A stretch of 36,880 bases of DNA from Bizionia sp. (lineage in GTDB: Bacteria > Bacteroidota > Bacteroidia > Flavobacteriales > Flavobacteriaceae): assembly GCA_020631395.1 (NCBI GenBank), contig JAHDHI010000002.1, forward strand, positions 66,100 through 102,979, given 5' to 3'. Both the position numbers and the translations under genes were made by a program. Below are positions 26,313 through 33,208 of this stretch, piece after piece (the first letter of the stretch is position 1; every line of letters begins with the position of its first letter). Under the pieces are notes generated by a model, which saw only the letters and a program-made list of their open reading frames with translations, searched no databases and was not told the origin of the DNA.

Positions 26313-27185
26313 ATGAAAAAATTAGTCGTCTTATTCAGTTTTATTGCTTTTAGCAACTTTGCCTTTTCACAAGAAACCCATACCGTAAACAACGAAACAC
26401 TAGAACTTAAAACGGAAGTCGATGGCTCTCTGGATTTGCTTTGGAACACCTTCGACAATCAATATCGTTATTTTGTAAGAAGCAAAGATGGTAGCATCGT
26501 AGAGCTTAAGAACACCAAGGGGAGCGACAATAGGTATCAAGAAGAATACAAAACTACCTTGAGTGGTTTGACTCAGCGCGATGCCTCCAAGGTAAAACTG
26601 ACTACCTATAGTTTGAAATCATTCATAGACGACTACAACGCTTCTGTAGATTCGAATTATACTAGCGAGGACAATAGATCCAAATTGAAATTCCGATTGG
26701 GTGTTTCTGGAGGGTTTACAAATCATCCCTTCGTTGAGAATTCCAACAATGAGAATGCATTGTCCCTTGGTGCCGAACTGGAGGTCCTTTCGGATAGGGA
26801 ACTGCCAAGACAAGCAGGTTTTTTAAGTCTTAGACACTCGCCAGACAAAGACGAGTTCAAGTATTCCTCAACTCAATTGGCCTTGGGATATCGCTATAGA
26901 GTCATTAATGAGTCTGGATTCAACATCTATGCACAAACCAAGTTCGCCACCTTTACCTCATCCAAAGCCACCATAACGTATCTTGACACGGATTCCAATG
27001 TCGTTAGCGAAGAAAGTTCTGGAACAAGCTTTGATGCGCCTTTTGTCTTTGGCCTTGGTGCTGACATCAAGATAGGTGATAGTGGTTATCTTACCTTGGT
27101 ATACGACTCTCTATTTGGCATCTTCATAGACAATCAGGGTAATTTCCCCGTGGATTTTGCCGTTGGTTACAAATTTAACCTATAG
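26313..27185 (+). CDS. Exported protein, probable outer-membrane beta-barrel
   Basis: A 290-aa protein with a signal peptide (MKKLVVLFSFIAFSNFAFSQ). Residues 20-110 form a polar N-terminal region with many Lys, Thr and Asp residues. From about residue 125 the sequence turns into alternating strands (LKFRLGVSGGFTNHPF, LALGYRYRV, FNIYAQTKFATF, FVFGLGADIKIG) and it ends in VDFAVGYKFNL, a typical beta-barrel end. No specific family is recognised. It starts 96 nt after the GT2 gene and overlaps the GTG start of the Bax-inhibitor-1 gene by 1 nt, so those two are co-translated. Confidence 0.75.
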   Translation: MKKLVVLFSFIAFSNFAFSQETHTVNNETLELKTEVDGSLDLLWNTFDNQYRYFVRSKDGSIVELKNTKGSDNRYQEEYKTTLSGLTQRDASKVKLTTYSLKSFIDDYNASVDSNYTSEDNRSKLKFRLGVSGGFTNHPFVENSNNENALSLGAELEVLSDRELPRQAGFLSLRHSPDKDEFKYSSTQLALGYRYRVINESGFNIYAQTKFATFTSSKATITYLDTDSNVVSEESSGTSFDAPFVFGLGADIKIGDSGYLTLVYDSLFGIFIDNQGNFPVDFAVGYKFNL

Positions 27186-27919
27186 TGAGCTTACTTGACA
27201 AAACTTCCAATCCCGTATTTACCGGTTATTTTTGGGATGCTCCAAAGGCAACTCCCCAGAAAATGACAGTTAGGGGCATTTTCGTAAAGACATTGTTCTC
27301 ATTGCTCATCATCGCAACCATCGTTGTCGGCATATGGAAATTGCACAGTACGGGAACCAACATAAGGTGGTTTGGTCCTAGTGGGATGTTGGTGGCAATT
27401 GCAATTAGCATCGTTATTTCCGTAAAGCGGCAATGGTCTCATTTTTTGGTACCTCTCTATGCAATAGCCAAAGGTTTCTTTCTTGGTGGAATTACAGCTT
27501 ATGCCCACGATAACTTTCCCAACATGCCCTATCAAGCCATTGGTGTAACTGTGATTGCCTTTTTCGTTGTTTTGACCTTGTATCAAACACGAATCATAGT
27601 CGTGACAAAGAGAGTTAGAAGTGTCATAATCACAGTTTGCGCTAGCATTTTCGTTACTTACATCATTTCTTGGATATTGAGTTTCTTTGGCATCAAGACC
27701 TTTGTTTGGGGAACGTCATGGATTGCCATAGGCTTTAACGTTGTTGCTGCCACGTTTGCTGCACTGTCATTGCTTTTGGATTTCGATTACATTGAAAGAC
27801 AAAAAGGGCGTGCTCACAAATACAACGAGTGGCTGGCCACTTGGGGCCTTTTGGTCACCCTAGTTTGGCTATATGTGGAAATATTGAGGCTTATGAAAAA
27901 ATTTGCCATTAGATTTTAA
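27185..27919 (+). CDS. Bax inhibitor-1/YccA family membrane protein
   Basis: A 244-aa polytopic inner-membrane protein with seven hydrophobic segments and the family landmarks FFLGGITAYAHDNFP, a long VIAFFVVLTLYQTRI helix, LDFDYIE, and the late W-x-x-x-x-G-L-L-V-T-L-V-W-L-Y-E/V-I-L-R-L segment (residues 214-236). BI-1 proteins of bacteria conduct Ca2+ or interact with FtsH-type proteases. The start is GTG at 27185, which shares its G with the preceding stop codon TAG. It is the last gene of its operon; a convergent operon ends 67 nt beyond, and I see no strong terminator between. Confidence 0.9.
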   Translation: MSLLDKTSNPVFTGYFWDAPKATPQKMTVRGIFVKTLFSLLIIATIVVGIWKLHSTGTNIRWFGPSGMLVAIAISIVISVKRQWSHFLVPLYAIAKGFFLGGITAYAHDNFPNMPYQAIGVTVIAFFVVLTLYQTRIIVVTKRVRSVIITVCASIFVTYIISWILSFFGIKTFVWGTSWIAIGFNVVAATFAALSLLLDFDYIERQKGRAHKYNEWLATWGLLVTLVWLYVEILRLMKKFAIRF

Positions 27920-27986
27920 GTGTGCTTTTTAACTGACCGAATTTACATTGTGGTTATCAAAATCCACATTCCAACCTATAAATCAT

Positions 27987-28463
27987 CTAATAGACTGCTA
28001 TGACTACTGGTAACCTAAACTCTGTCCTTACAGGTTTGTTACGTTTCAATGCTGGATATATCTTTGGCAACGATTGCAAACTATTTGCCAAGAGGGTTTC
28101 AATTTCTGGAATCTCCAATTTGGTTATGGAGTCTACCTTTATGTTCTTTAAATGCAGCTCGCCAGTTTCAGAAATTTGAAACTCCAACACCATAGTGTCG
28201 TTTATGTCCTGAGTCACTATTATGGTTTCCGTTTCCAAGTTGCTGGTTATGAAAGTGGACAAGGTCGTTTCAAAACATTCTTTCTTATCTTGTTTGTCTA
28301 TGGCATCATCACAGGATGAAAACGTAGGGTAGGTGTCGACTTCGTTCCAATTGAAAGTCTTTAGTTCTTCTTCCAAAATATCTTCTGTCGCAATTTTTTT
28401 TGCATCAAAATAGTTACACGACGTGAAACCCAATAGAATAAAAAATAAAAATACCTTTTGCAT
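27987..28463 (-). CDS. TonB C-terminal-like lipoprotein
   Basis: A 158-aa lipoprotein with signal peptide MQKVFLFFILLGFTSC (lipobox GFTSC). The start is placed at ATG 28463; a start 13 codons upstream would add MDKKSYFSISVQI, which spoils the signal peptide. The rest resembles the TonB C-terminal domain region found on Bacteroidota M56 proteins: VDTYPTFSSC, KKECFETTLSTFI, then VLEFQISETGELHLKNIKVDS and LPKIYPALKRNKPVRTEFRLPV. It lacks a TonB membrane anchor and proline spacer, so it is not a classical energy transducer. It is the last gene of the BlaI/M56 operon and shares a Cys-containing motif with the M56 protein two genes upstream. Confidence 0.72.
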   Translation of the reverse strand: MQKVFLFFILLGFTSCNYFDAKKIATEDILEEELKTFNWNEVDTYPTFSSCDDAIDKQDKKECFETTLSTFITSNLETETIIVTQDINDTMVLEFQISETGELHLKNIKVDSITKLEIPEIETLLANSLQSLPKIYPALKRNKPVRTEFRLPVVIAVY

Positions 28464-28518
28464 AATTTGAACTGAAATTGAAAAATACGATTTTTTATCC
28501 AATTTTCAGTCTTGTTCT

Positions 28519-29658
28519 CTACTGTTCGCCTTTCATGAATTGTTTCTTTTTAAGTTCCGACAAACATTGCTTTGCCATTGGGGTGAACTTGGTCTTTGGG
28601 TGCTTTTCGATATAATTTTCGTACAATTTAATCTTAGCATCCAAATCCTTGTAAAAATCTGCCTTTGTATGCACCAAAAGAAATACTGCATACTCATTGC
28701 TAGGATTTTCCTTCAACGCCCGCTTAAAAGCCCATATGGCCTTCTGTGGTTGCTTTAGATGATTGTATACCGAAGCCAACTGAACATATTCATGATCCAA
28801 TGGCAAATCTTGAAGTTTAAGGGCCAATTCCATGTATTCCTTGGCTTTCTCAAAATTCTCATCTTCTTTGTAAAGATACCCCAACCGATATAGATTTACC
28901 ACGTCTTTGCCATCCAACTCCAAAGCCAATATAAGATGTTCAATCGCCTTTTTGTTGTCGTACGTGTTTTCATAGCTTATACTTAATTTTTCGTGAATGA
29001 ATTGTGAGTCCTCTCCCAATTGCAATAACTTCTCAAACCACACTATGGCTTTTTCATACTCATGTTGCGAATAATAGTTCTGCGCTTTGAGACTTATCAA
29101 TGACGTATTGTTGCCATAACTCTTCAATCCGGCATCTATGTATTTATGGGACACTTCATAATTCCTTTTCTTCAACTGAAACTTTGCCAGCTTAAAAATG
29201 GCCTTCTGGTGAGTTTCATCCAATTCGTATGTATTGAAGAATCTACTTTGCGACTTGAATGGCTCTTTTAATTGCTCAAAGATCAAGCCCAACTCAAAAT
29301 GGTAATTGGGATTCCGGTAATCGTGATCTATCAGCTCATAAAACAATTTTGATGCTTCTTCATACTTTTTGGTTTTCGCCAACAGCTTGGCATAATCATA
29401 TTTTAGCAAGGCATTGTTTGGGTATGCGTTTAAACCCAATTCGTAATTCGACAAGGCTTTGTCGTAGCTTCCAATGGTCACATAGGCCTTTGCCAATTTT
29501 GAATATACGTCTTGTTGATTGTCGTGTATTTCATAGTTGGTTATCGCCTTCGTATAATTCCCATTGGCATACAAACTATCTGCAATGCTCAAAACCGAAG
29601 ACTGCGCTTCGGCTTTGAGTGATAGGAGGAATAGCAACAACAAGAATACTCTATTCAT
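28519..29658 (-). CDS. TPR repeat protein, exported
   Basis: A 379-aa protein with a signal peptide (MNRVFLLLLFLLSLKAEAQ) followed by about nine tetratricopeptide units, for example YDKALSNYELGLNAYPNNAL, YEKAIVWFEKLLQLGEDSQ, KKAIEHLILALELDGKDVV and PQKAIWAFKRALKENPSNEY. The C-terminus YENYIEKHPKTKFTPMAKQ is typical of periplasmic TPR scaffolds. It should mediate protein-protein contacts in the periplasm. It starts inside the end of the M56-TonB gene (8-nt overlap, ATGAATAG), so the two are coupled and may work as a complex. Confidence 0.9.
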   Translation of the reverse strand: MNRVFLLLLFLLSLKAEAQSSVLSIADSLYANGNYTKAITNYEIHDNQQDVYSKLAKAYVTIGSYDKALSNYELGLNAYPNNALLKYDYAKLLAKTKKYEEASKLFYELIDHDYRNPNYHFELGLIFEQLKEPFKSQSRFFNTYELDETHQKAIFKLAKFQLKKRNYEVSHKYIDAGLKSYGNNTSLISLKAQNYYSQHEYEKAIVWFEKLLQLGEDSQFIHEKLSISYENTYDNKKAIEHLILALELDGKDVVNLYRLGYLYKEDENFEKAKEYMELALKLQDLPLDHEYVQLASVYNHLKQPQKAIWAFKRALKENPSNEYAVFLLVHTKADFYKDLDAKIKLYENYIEKHPKTKFTPMAKQCLSELKKKQFMKGEQ

Positions 29659-31246
29659 TTATATTCAATTTTATCGGCAAATAGTATGCAACATCGACAT
29701 TTTCACCATGCATCTTTCCTGGGATTAATTTGGGAATGATGTTTATTACACGTTTAGCTTCAATCTCAAGTGATTTATGTGCCGCTCTAGCTTTTAAATC
29801 CTTGATGTAACCCTCTTTGGAGATTATAAAAAAAACGGAAATTTTATGGTTCCCTTTTAAATCCAACGGCTTCCCTATGTCCACATTAAAGTTTTTTGTT
29901 ACCAATTTTTGTACATTTTTTGAAAAACATTTTTTTCTATCTTCATTTCCAATTAGAGATTCACATCCTGGAAACACTGGTACTTCATCTATTACATTAA
30001 AAGACACCCAATCATTGCGTTCAATCACACTTTTATTGGAATCAAGAACATTCATGCTGTATATGTTTTCAATATGGTTGGTCTCTGATCCAATTTGTAT
30101 GAACGCTTTGAAAGCTCCTCCATCTTTAAAGGTGAAATCTATTTCATTGTGAGTGTCTGGAGCTTTGTCACTTGCTTTATGTACAGAGTACGTTGTTTTA
30201 CCTGTAAGTTCATTCTTTGAGACCCAATATGCATACTCTTCATTGTTTGCCTTCAAGAAAGCTTCAGATTTCTTTTGGATGCTTTTCTTTTCGTCAGACA
30301 TTTCTTCTCCTTTGCCAAGAAAATAACTATACTGTTTCAGGTCATTGTCTTTAATGGATGTGATGGGTTCTTCATGTTCTTTGGTACATGATGTGTAAAC
30401 CACCATCCCAAATATCATAGGAATTAACAAAGCATACTTGATTAGATTGATTTGCTTGGATTTTGTTTTGTTTAACATAACGATTCGTTTTTTGATTAAT
30501 GATTTTTTAAAAAATGGATTGATGAATGATACTTTTTGAGTTTGAAAGATTTGTGACAGGAGATTTTCGTAATATGCCGCCTTGTTATTCTTTACAGCTT
30601 TTGCATCTGCTATGTACTCATGTAAATTTGACATTCTATTTTGATAGATGTAAACTAGGGGGTTAAACCAAAACAGAATACGCAATACCTCGAACAACAG
30701 CAAGTCCAAACTATGTCTCTCCTTGACATGTACTTGTTCATGTGCTATGATTGCATTTTTCTCCTTACCTATGATCCCCTCTCCAATAAAAATGTAATTG
30801 AAAAATGAAAAAGCAGATTTGCTGTTTGACAACTTCACGAAAAAAATATGTTTCAGCTTGGTTTTCGGGTTTTTATAGATTAATAGAAAAATATTGGTTA
30901 GTTTATAAACAAAGAGTAAAGTTGCAAGGAAGCACCCTAAATAAAAGATTACACTCCAAGTGAAAAAAGATCCTGAACTTGAATTGAAGGTTTCCAAAAT
31001 GGGACCCTTTACAGTATTGTCCATCACATTGCCTATTGTTATTTCTGGCAATGCAACAATGTATTCTCTAGGCACGATTGCTTTGATGCCATCTAATTTT
31101 ATAAATGGCAACACTATGGACATCAATACAGAAACCAACAAGTAAAAGCGATTCCAATTCAAGAATGTCTCTTTTTTAAGAAACAAATCGTAGATCACTA
31201 AAAACAGTATTTGAAAAACTGCCGTTTGTAAGATATAATGCAACAT
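29651..31246 (-). CDS. BlaR1-like M56 metallopeptidase with C-terminal TonB domain
   Basis: A 531-aa membrane sensor-protease. The N-terminal part has three membrane segments (1-20, 34-48, 97-123), then the gluzincin zinc site H169-E-Q-V-H173 with E210 in LHEYIADA as a likely third ligand, a fourth membrane segment near 288-305 (ALLIPMIFGMVVYTSC), and an extracytoplasmic part that ends in a TonB C-terminal-like domain (about 425-531; VPVFPGCESLIG, KKCFSKNVQKL, ISVFFIISKEGYIKDL). In BlaR1 systems such a protease inactivates the BlaI repressor; here the beta-lactam-binding domain is replaced by a TonB-type domain, as is common in Bacteroidota, so the signal is unknown. It starts 2 nt after blaI ends. 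Confidence 0.92.
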   Translation of the reverse strand: MLHYILQTAVFQILFLVIYDLFLKKETFLNWNRFYLLVSVLMSIVLPFIKLDGIKAIVPREYIVALPEITIGNVMDNTVKGPILETFNSSSGSFFTWSVIFYLGCFLATLLFVYKLTNIFLLIYKNPKTKLKHIFFVKLSNSKSAFSFFNYIFIGEGIIGKEKNAIIAHEQVHVKERHSLDLLLFEVLRILFWFNPLVYIYQNRMSNLHEYIADAKAVKNNKAAYYENLLSQIFQTQKVSFINPFFKKSLIKKRIVMLNKTKSKQINLIKYALLIPMIFGMVVYTSCTKEHEEPITSIKDNDLKQYSYFLGKGEEMSDEKKSIQKKSEAFLKANNEEYAYWVSKNELTGKTTYSVHKASDKAPDTHNEIDFTFKDGGAFKAFIQIGSETNHIENIYSMNVLDSNKSVIERNDWVSFNVIDEVPVFPGCESLIGNEDRKKCFSKNVQKLVTKNFNVDIGKPLDLKGNHKISVFFIISKEGYIKDLKARAAHKSLEIEAKRVINIIPKLIPGKMHGENVDVAYYLPIKLNINE

Positions 31247-31248
31247 AA

Positions 31249-31608
31249 CTATTCCTTTTTGTTAATTTCTTTCAATATGGACTCCAATTCATTTAAGTTA
31301 ATGTCGTTCTTCTTCATAAAAAACGATACCATACTCTTGAACGACCCTTGAAAATAGTTGTCCACCAGCTTGTTTATGGATTGGTTGCTATACTCGTGCT
31401 TTTCCAATAGAGGAAAATAAGTATGTCCCTTTCCTTTTTTCTCATAATCCACAAAACCTTTGCTTTCCAATATTCTAACTATTGTGGAAACTGTATTGTA
31501 AGCTGGTTTCGGCTCAGGTAATTCTTCTATTATTTGTTTTACATTGGCTTTTTTCAATTGCCATAATACGTGCATTATGTCTTCTTCTGCCTTTGTTAAC
31601 TGCTTCAT
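31249..31608 (-). CDS. BlaI/MecI/CopY family transcriptional repressor
   Basis: A 119-aa winged-helix repressor. The N-terminal EEDIMHVLWQLKKANVKQIIEELPEPKPAYNTVSTIVRILE region (residues 7-48 approximately) is the DNA-binding domain, KGFVDYEKKGKGHTYFPL forms the wing, and the C-terminal helices (YFQGSFKSMVSFFMKK) form the dimer. In paired systems the M56 protease relieves repression by cleaving it. It is the first gene of the four-gene operon. Three AACTA-N6-TAGTT sites lie directly upstream and overlap its promoter, which implies autoregulation. Confidence 0.93.
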   Translation of the reverse strand: MKQLTKAEEDIMHVLWQLKKANVKQIIEELPEPKPAYNTVSTIVRILESKGFVDYEKKGKGHTYFPLLEKHEYSNQSINKLVDNYFQGSFKSMVSFFMKKNDINLNELESILKEINKKE

Positions 31609-31613
31609 AATTC

Positions 31614-31629
31614 AACTAAAGTTCTAGTT
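31614..31629. promoter_or_regulatory. BlaI operator-like site 1
   Basis: AACTAAAGTTCTAGTT has AACTA/TAGTT arms around six bases and lies 5 nt before the blaI start codon, just downstream of the -7 element. It would block the start of transcription if bound. It is the most degenerate of three such sites. Confidence 0.5.
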
Positions 31630-31637
31630 CACTTATA

Positions 31638-31645
31638 CAAATATA
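31638..31645 (-). promoter_or_regulatory. blaI operon promoter -7 element
   Basis: On the - strand it reads TATATTTG, a full TAnnTTTG match, 29 nt before the blaI ATG. A TTAG lies 19 bases upstream as an approximate -33 box. Operator-like sites 2 and 3 cover the spacer and the -33 region. Confidence 0.6.
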
Positions 31646-31660
31646 ACTAAATATTTAGTT
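31645..31660. promoter_or_regulatory. BlaI operator-like site 2
   Basis: AACTAAATATTTAGTT is a perfect 16-bp palindrome. It touches the -7 element and fills much of the promoter spacer. It is the best of the three sites and the natural reference for the consensus AACTA-N6-TAGTT. Confidence 0.65.
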
Positions 31661-31662
31661 TT

Positions 31663-31678
31663 AACTAATTTTATAGTT
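31663..31678. promoter_or_regulatory. BlaI operator-like site 3
   Basis: AACTAATTTTATAGTT keeps both AACTA and TAGTT arms and lies 18 bp from site 2 (start to start), over the presumed -33 region. It is also the site closest to the divergent DUF456 gene. Confidence 0.55.
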
Positions 31679-31731
31679 TAAAAAATTTGTAACATTATCA
31701 ATACATGCTCGTCTAACAATAAAGTTTTCAT

Positions 31732-32229
31732 ATGGACATAGCTTTGACCATCCTTGGTTTATTCTTTATGTGTTTAGGGTTGATAGGTAGCATCTTACCT
31801 GTTTTGCCTGGTCCTCCCTTGAGTTGGATAGGATTATTGCTGTTATATCTTACAAATGCTATACCCAATGATTGGATGTTTTTAACCATAACATTGATAA
31901 TTGCTTTAGTGGTTTTTGCACTAGATTACATTATCCCCGCAATTGGCACAAAAAAGTTTGGTGGTAGCAAAGCAGGTATGATAGGAACTTCCATTGGTCT
32001 TATCATAGGCATACTTGCTCCGATTCCCGGCGGTATAATCATTGGCCCTTTTGTTGGGGCGCTAATAGGGGAATTGACCAACAAAGCAGATACGCAAACA
32101 GCATTAAAGGCCGCTTTTGGTTCCTTTCTTGGTTTTGTTACCAGCACACTTTTGAAGTTTATAGTTGCAATCATCTACTTTGGCTTGTTCATCAAGATAT
32201 TTTGGGAATACAAAAGCATCATCTTTTAA
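31732..32229 (+). CDS. DUF456 family membrane protein
   Basis: A 165-aa inner-membrane protein with four or five hydrophobic segments and the family's glycine/proline-rich repeats: GLIGSILPVLPGPPLSWIGL at residues 16-35 and GILAPIPGGIIIGPFVGALI near 92-112. The middle LDYIIPAIGTKKFGGSKAG links the two halves and looks like an internal duplication. The function is unknown. It is transcribed alone, divergent from the blaI operon across 123 bp that contain the three operator-like sites, so it may share their control. Confidence 0.88.
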   Translation: MDIALTILGLFFMCLGLIGSILPVLPGPPLSWIGLLLLYLTNAIPNDWMFLTITLIIALVVFALDYIIPAIGTKKFGGSKAGMIGTSIGLIIGILAPIPGGIIIGPFVGALIGELTNKADTQTALKAAFGSFLGFVTSTLLKFIVAIIYFGLFIKIFWEYKSIIF

Positions 32230-32246
32230 CTCTTAAAACGAAGAAA

Positions 32247-32280
32247 CCTTATGGTTTTCTTGAGAAGAATAACCATAAGG
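32247..32280 (-). terminator. Hairpin terminator between DUF456 and the response regulator
   Basis: CCTTATGGTT (32247-32256) and AACCATAAGG (32271-32280) are perfect 10-bp arms, with an inner TTCTT/AAGAA stem. On the - strand the stem is followed by TTTCTTCGTTTT, on the + strand by no T-run. It therefore best terminates leftward transcripts, though it may also serve as the 3' end for DUF456, whose stop is 17 nt away. Confidence 0.55.
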
Positions 32281-32351
32281 CTAGTGTAAATGTGCTATTA
32301 CCAACTAAATTCTATCGAGGGACTGAATCGAGTCAATGATTGTTGATACTT

Positions 32352-32359
32352 CAAAAGTA
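32352..32359 (-). promoter_or_regulatory. Possible promoter -7 element inside the DUF456/response-regulator gap
   Basis: On the - strand it reads TACTTTTG, a full TAnnTTTG match. Two tandem palindromes lie 19-68 nt upstream and a T-tailed hairpin lies about 75 nt downstream. No gene of normal size follows, so a small RNA or very short peptide would be the product. Confidence 0.35.
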
Positions 32360-32378
32360 ATATATATTTATCTTCTCG

Positions 32379-32421
32379 ATTACGGCTTTTCCCGTAATGT
32401 TGTTACGGTTTTTCCCGTAAT
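32379..32421. repeat. Two tandem TTACGG/CCGTAA palindromes, 23 bp apart
   Basis: On the - strand the two units read TTACGGGAAAAACCGTAA (32420-32403) and TTACGGGAAAAGCCGTAA (32397-32380). Each has 6-7 bp perfect arms and a six-base A-rich centre in the same orientation, and they start 23 bp apart, close to two helical turns. They look like paired binding sites for a dimeric regulator. An 18-bp palindrome suits NarL/LuxR-type response regulators, and one is encoded next to it. Confidence 0.65.
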
Positions 32422-32479
32422 ATTGAGCTATATAAAGAGATTTGTAAGCAGAAATAAATTTTAAAATAGATGAATTTTA

Positions 32480-32501
32480 ACATTTTAGCACTTTAAAATG
32501 T
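32480..32501 (-). terminator. Weak hairpin after the response regulator gene
   Basis: ACATTTTA (32480-32487) and TAAAATGT (32494-32501) form an 8-bp A/T-rich stem with a 6-nt loop, 5 nt after the response regulator stop. There is no clear T-run, so it is probably a weak terminator or a 3'-end structure. Confidence 0.4.
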
Positions 32502-32506
32502 AGCGT

Positions 32507-33187
32507 TTAGTTGACAAAACCTTTCGATCTGGCTTCTTTAATCAATGTATCGTCTCTTCCATCTTCAATATCGAAAAGCTCTTTTAGATGCTTTTTCCTT
32601 TTTTCGATCATGCTTAAAGATAGATCTATATGATTTCTTATGTCTTTTGTCTTGATTCCTTTAGACAACAAATGAAGTATCTTGTGATTAATCTCATCTA
32701 TTTCTATGGCACTAGAAATAATGTTTCTAATGACATTGTTAACTGTCCCACTATAAAAGGGAGGGTTGTTCAAAACTGCCTTGAATGCACTTGCCAGCTC
32801 ACTTGCTGTCAAATCACTTTTAATTAAAAACCCGTCAGGATTTATATTTTTAATGACACTGTGTATACGATAAGGTTCATCGAACATAGTCAACAATACA
32901 ATCTTGGAATAAGGCAAATTCAATCTAACGAACTCAGCTAGATCTATTCCTGACTTGTATTTCCCATCTGAAGATGGCGGAATGCTAACATCGAAAAAAA
33001 AAACATGGTAGGCCTCGTCCATGGCTATGGACTTATTTATGGCCTTTATGGATTCATCGCAATTTGTGGCGATGTGTATGATAAGTTCTTCGTTTTCTTT
33101 CTTTGTAGCCAAAAGTGTATTCTGGTAACCCTCGATAATCATTGGATGATCATCCGTCATTAATATTCTAATGCTTTTTTGATGCAT
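32507..33187 (-). CDS. NarL/LuxR-type response regulator
   Basis: A 226-aa two-component regulator. The receiver domain (about 5-135) has the acidic pair D12 and D13, phospho-acceptor D66 (FFFDVSIP), T100 (LLTMF) and K123 (LIKSD). A helix-turn-helix domain follows (about 163-222; HKILHLLSKGIKTKDIRNHI, then LSMIEKRKKHLKELF), which is more divergent than usual for LuxR-type domains. The gene starts 21 nt after the histidine kinase stop, so they form a pair. The loop after D66 (SIPPSSDGKYKSG) is longer than in typical receivers, as often seen in Bacteroidota. Confidence 0.9.
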   Translation of the reverse strand: MHQKSIRILMTDDHPMIIEGYQNTLLATKKENEELIIHIATNCDESIKAINKSIAMDEAYHVFFFDVSIPPSSDGKYKSGIDLAEFVRLNLPYSKIVLLTMFDEPYRIHSVIKNINPDGFLIKSDLTASELASAFKAVLNNPPFYSGTVNNVIRNIISSAIEIDEINHKILHLLSKGIKTKDIRNHIDLSLSMIEKRKKHLKELFDIEDGRDDTLIKEARSKGFVN

Positions 33188-33208
33188 TTGTATGTTTATT
33201 AGGTTAAT

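Noticed and set aside
29651..31608. Beta-lactam resistance locus (blaR1-blaI)
   Set aside because: The M56 protein has a TonB-type C-terminal domain and not a penicillin-binding sensor, and no beta-lactamase or PBP gene is adjacent.
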